Translations under genes and position numbers: made by a program | The notes under the pieces: generated by a model | Told to the model about the DNA's origin: nothing | Database searches by the model: none | What the model saw: only the letters and a program-made list of their open reading frames with translations | DNA from: DATFMP01 sp035266845 | Lineage (GTDB): Bacteria > SAR324 > JACQKK01 | Assembly: GCA_035266845.1 (NCBI GenBank) | Contig: DATFMP010000101.1 | Location: 1 to 59,403 of the forward strand | Direction of reading: 5' to 3' | DNA: 59,403 bases | Part shown: positions 56,882 to 59,403 of the stretch, one piece after another | How the letters are laid out: the number at the start of each line of letters is the position of its first letter | Numbering within the stretch: position 1 is the stretch's first letter

Positions 56882-57225
56882 GGTTCGCACCTCCGCTGCG
56901 GGTGTGATGGGATGCCACGTCATCCGGTTCTGCGCCGGCCTCCCTGGAACGATGCCAAGGTCCGCAGCAGAGCGCACCCGCCGGTACCTGACGCTTCGAA
57001 CGATGCTCTCCATTGCGGGTACACGAGATCCGCCACTGTGTGCAATCCGCGCCGATCCAGGCTTCCCAACGGCCACTTGCGTTTGTCATAAATATCGGGC
57101 AACTGTGACAGGAATGTTGGCACACAATTACGCCACTGCGGGCGCAGGGGGCGCGCCGTAGACCGGCTCGAGCGAGTTCGGACTGCGGGATCGGCGCGGT
57201 GGCCGAGCACATGGGGCACAAGCAG
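56882..57225. other. intergenic region between divergent cupin and lipoprotein genes
   Basis: No supported gene. An AT-rich part (about 57083-57128, with TTGTCATAAATAT and ACACAATTA) probably holds promoters for both neighbours, but I find no -35/-10 pair with correct spacing. Confidence 0.4.
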
Positions 57226-59403
57226 ATGGGTGGGCGCATCGGTGTGCGCGCACGACGCGCGCTGCTGCACGGCCTTTGGGCCGTGCTGGTGTTGGCGGGC
57301 TGCGGCGGGGCGGTCGATTCCGCCGGCACATCCTACGATCGCGACGGATCTGCGGCCGCGGTGGACGAGGGCAAGCTCGCCCTGGAGCAACTGCTCGACA
57401 CCCAGCCCACCGGCATCCCCTACACCGAGCTGACGGGCATCGGTGCCACCTTCGAGATCGCCGGCAATCTCGACCCCACCTACGACGAGGCGGCGTTCTG
57501 GTCGGCCCTCTTCCAACTGGTGAACTTCCTGGAGGGCGCCGGGGCCAAGGCGTTCCTGGTCAAGCTGGGCTGGGGAGACCTGCACGTCGAGTTCAGCGAT
57601 TTCGCGGGCCGGCTCGGGGAGAGCCTGGGAGGCGCATTCAACGGCGTCACGGGCGGCACCGCGGGTACCAGCGATCCGCCCCTGCACGACCTGTACGTGC
57701 CCAACGATCCGGACCAGGATCACGACCCGGACTACTGCATCGCGGGCTCCGACCCGGACTGCATAGACGGCAATCCACTCTACAACCCCGACTACCCGAC
57801 GACCTCCTGGCAGCCCAAGTCGGTGATCCTGTTCGGCACGGACGATTTCGTCACGATCTCCTTCCAGGAGTTGTACGACTTCATCACGGGAACGCTGGGC
57901 AATGCAGCGCACAGCGCGGTGGAGCGACTGAAGAGCATTCCAGCGGATTTCACCACCTCGCTCACAGCCACGCCCATCGCCGGCTCCGATGCGATCACGA
58001 TCGCCTTCGACCGCTTCGAGGTCGATCTGCTGCAGGCGGTCTATGGCGTGCTGGACGTCGTGACCTCCCTGCCCACGATCTGGATCTACCCTGGCGTGGA
58101 CGCATTCGTTACCGCAAACAGCACGCGTGATCCGGTGACGGGTGAATACATCACCGCGGTCCCGGATGCGGACCTGGTCGCGTTCTTCCAGGACGGCAAC
58201 GACGGGCTGCCCGGTGGCCCCGACCAGCCGCTGCGTGCCAATGCGGCTGGCGAGAGCCGGCTCAAGACCGCACTCCGCGACCTGCTGGCGGCGGTGCAGG
58301 GCATGCTGGAGCGGCTAGCCAGCGGCGATGCGATGCCGGACCACCTGATTACGCCGGCGCTCATCTTCAGTACGTACGACGACCAGCCGCAAGTGGCAGC
58401 CTACGGCTCCAAGGCGCTGGCGCGGATGGTGGGCGATGCGCGTGCGACCCTGGACGGCGCCGCACCCGTCACGGCCTTCATGCCGGTGGCCACCCTGCAG
58501 GACTTCACCACTTGTGACCCGGTGATTGGGACGACAACCGATGTGGCGCCACTCAATACCCCTGACGGCACGGCGTTTCCCGCGACGCCGGACCTGCTGC
58601 CCGTGCTGGCCGGGTCGGTCACGCTGGATGCGGGGACGCCAACGGCCACTGTGTCGCTAAGTGGGGGAACCGGCGAGGACTACGTGCTGGTCACCGTCAC
58701 GGGGCCCACGCACCTCAGCGTCTACACCGTGGATGCCGGCGCATCGGTGGATGTGGATACCCACGGCGATGTGGCCTACCTGGATGGCCTGGGTCAGCTC
58801 GTGGCCTGGGACAGCGACGAGGATGCCGGCAAGGGCCTGCACTTCGGGATATCCATCGACAGCACGTACTTCATCGACGACGCGCAGCACATGGTGGGCC
58901 TCGCCGCCAGCGGCTCTTACACGCTCTATTTGCGTGTTCGCCGCGACGTGGGATCCGAGGTGACCCTGCACGTGCAATCGACTCTCGGCGGCGCCTGGCC
59001 CGCAGGCGAGCCCGTCTTCCTCAAGGGCGGCGGCGGGCGCTCGTTCCTGGCGCAGACCTACCGCTTGGGCTCGCTCACTGTGAACAGCGGCGCTGCCTTG
59101 AACGTGCTGAGCCGCTTCTGGGATCTTTCCAAGCGGGACACCCTGCAGTTCATTCCGGACGGCACGGGGGGCACGACACCGTACCTGAAGTTCGACAACG
59201 GCACGATCGTCGCGTCGGTGAAGAGCGTGTTGCCCGGTGCCGATTTCAGTTCGAGCGTGCTGAAAGACCCGGGCTCCACAGACATCTTCACCCTGACGCC
59301 GGACTTCACGCCGGGGGGCGATCTGATGACGGCGGCGCCGACGGCAGATGACAGCTTCGGAACGGTGGCCTTCTGCGCCTATCCAAAGGACCTCAGCACT
59401 TTC
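57226..59403 (+). CDS. large secreted lipoprotein, 3'-truncated
   Basis: The frame is open to the last base, giving 726 codons so far. A type II signal peptide ends in LAGC (Cys26), with Arg-rich n-region, so the mature protein is lipid-anchored. No family is recognised. The first third is mixed alpha/beta, with an Asp-rich stretch (about 155-190, PNDPDQDHDPDYC, SDPDCIDGN) that could bind calcium. From about 460 on it is beta-rich and Thr/Asp/Gly-rich, like an adhesin or substrate-binding sandwich. ATG at 57211 and GTG at 57199 are alternative starts; no clear ribosome-binding site decides. Confidence 0.8.
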   Translation, partial: MGGRIGVRARRALLHGLWAVLVLAGCGGAVDSAGTSYDRDGSAAAVDEGKLALEQLLDTQPTGIPYTELTGIGATFEIAGNLDPTYDEAAFWSALFQLVNFLEGAGAKAFLVKLGWGDLHVEFSDFAGRLGESLGGAFNGVTGGTAGTSDPPLHDLYVPNDPDQDHDPDYCIAGSDPDCIDGNPLYNPDYPTTSWQPKSVILFGTDDFVTISFQELYDFITGTLGNAAHSAVERLKSIPADFTTSLTATPIAGSDAITIAFDRFEVDLLQAVYGVLDVVTSLPTIWIYPGVDAFVTANSTRDPVTGEYITAVPDADLVAFFQDGNDGLPGGPDQPLRANAAGESRLKTALRDLLAAVQGMLERLASGDAMPDHLITPALIFSTYDDQPQVAAYGSKALARMVGDARATLDGAAPVTAFMPVATLQDFTTCDPVIGTTTDVAPLNTPDGTAFPATPDLLPVLAGSVTLDAGTPTATVSLSGGTGEDYVLVTVTGPTHLSVYTVDAGASVDVDTHGDVAYLDGLGQLVAWDSDEDAGKGLHFGISIDSTYFIDDAQHMVGLAASGSYTLYLRVRRDVGSEVTLHVQSTLGGAWPAGEPVFLKGGGGRSFLAQTYRLGSLTVNSGAALNVLSRFWDLSKRDTLQFIPDGTGGTTPYLKFDNGTIVASVKSVLPGADFSSSVLKDPGSTDIFTLTPDFTPGGDLMTAAPTADDSFGTVAFCAYPKDLSTF

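Noticed and set aside
57276..58130. A 284-codon frame on the plus strand inside the lipoprotein gene
   Set aside because: It is an alternative frame of the open lipoprotein reading frame, which has a signal peptide and runs to the window end.

Overview
The window is chromosomal DNA of a GC-rich proteobacterium. The most likely class is Gammaproteobacteria: it has a split three-gene transhydrogenase (pntAA/pntAB/pntB), a DUF2058 protein, a Bax-type glucosaminidase, a TIGR03546/TIGR03545 gene pair and Escherichia-like HtpG and PyrB. I cannot name a genus, and a betaproteobacterium is not excluded. No rRNA, CRISPR array, insertion sequence, integrase or phage gene is visible. It reads as a core-genome segment with a few accessory insertions.

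Left part (1-8.8 kb): the end of menC, then pntAA-pntAB-pntB closed by a hairpin terminator. Two tandem paralogous genes of unknown function follow (392 and 391 aa), with a DUF309 gene directly behind the second. Next come a small tail-anchored membrane protein and a secreted COG4315 protein. From 8.9 to 16.4 kb, on the minus strand, lies a sucA-sucB-lpd 2-oxoglutarate dehydrogenase cluster. It is interrupted between sucB and lpd by a methyltransferase of lower GC and a lipoprotein. From 16.7 to 18.9 kb pyrB is followed by a 117-aa unknown and a protein fusing a cyclic-nucleotide-binding domain to pentapeptide repeats. A cation diffusion facilitator, a polytopic membrane protein, an SDR oxidoreductase and a lysophospholipid acyltransferase follow.

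Middle (23-42 kb): a four-gene molybdenum hydroxylase cluster (FAD, 2Fe-2S and molybdopterin subunits plus a MoaD-like protein), then DUF2058, EI24 and carB. The TIGR03546/TIGR03545 pair follows, then a sterol-desaturase-type di-iron membrane protein, a TVP38 protein, a Bax-like protein overlapping a polysaccharide deacetylase, a blue-copper protein, a Fur-family regulator and htpG. The cupredoxin gene has a good sigma70 promoter with a Fur-like inverted repeat across the expected transcription start.

Right part (42-59.4 kb): two small unknown genes and a Crp/Fnr regulator lie around an exact TGTGA-N6-TCACA palindrome. Then come a MaoC hydratase, a HelD-like helicase, crcB with a DUF190 partner, and a tRNA-Ala(CGC) with its own promoter and terminator. 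A convergent block holds two carboxymuconolactone-decarboxylase-family genes, an SMP-30 gene and a 3-hydroxyisobutyrate-dehydrogenase-family gene. An RND efflux pair preceded by two adjacent palindromes, msrB, a cupin and the first 726 codons of a large lipoprotein complete the window.

The most promising undescribed elements are the tandem paralogue pair, the pyrB-associated CNMP/pentapeptide protein, the small-gene/Crp-type regulator locus, and the TIGR03546/TIGR03545 pair. No single spectacular new system is evident from sequence alone.
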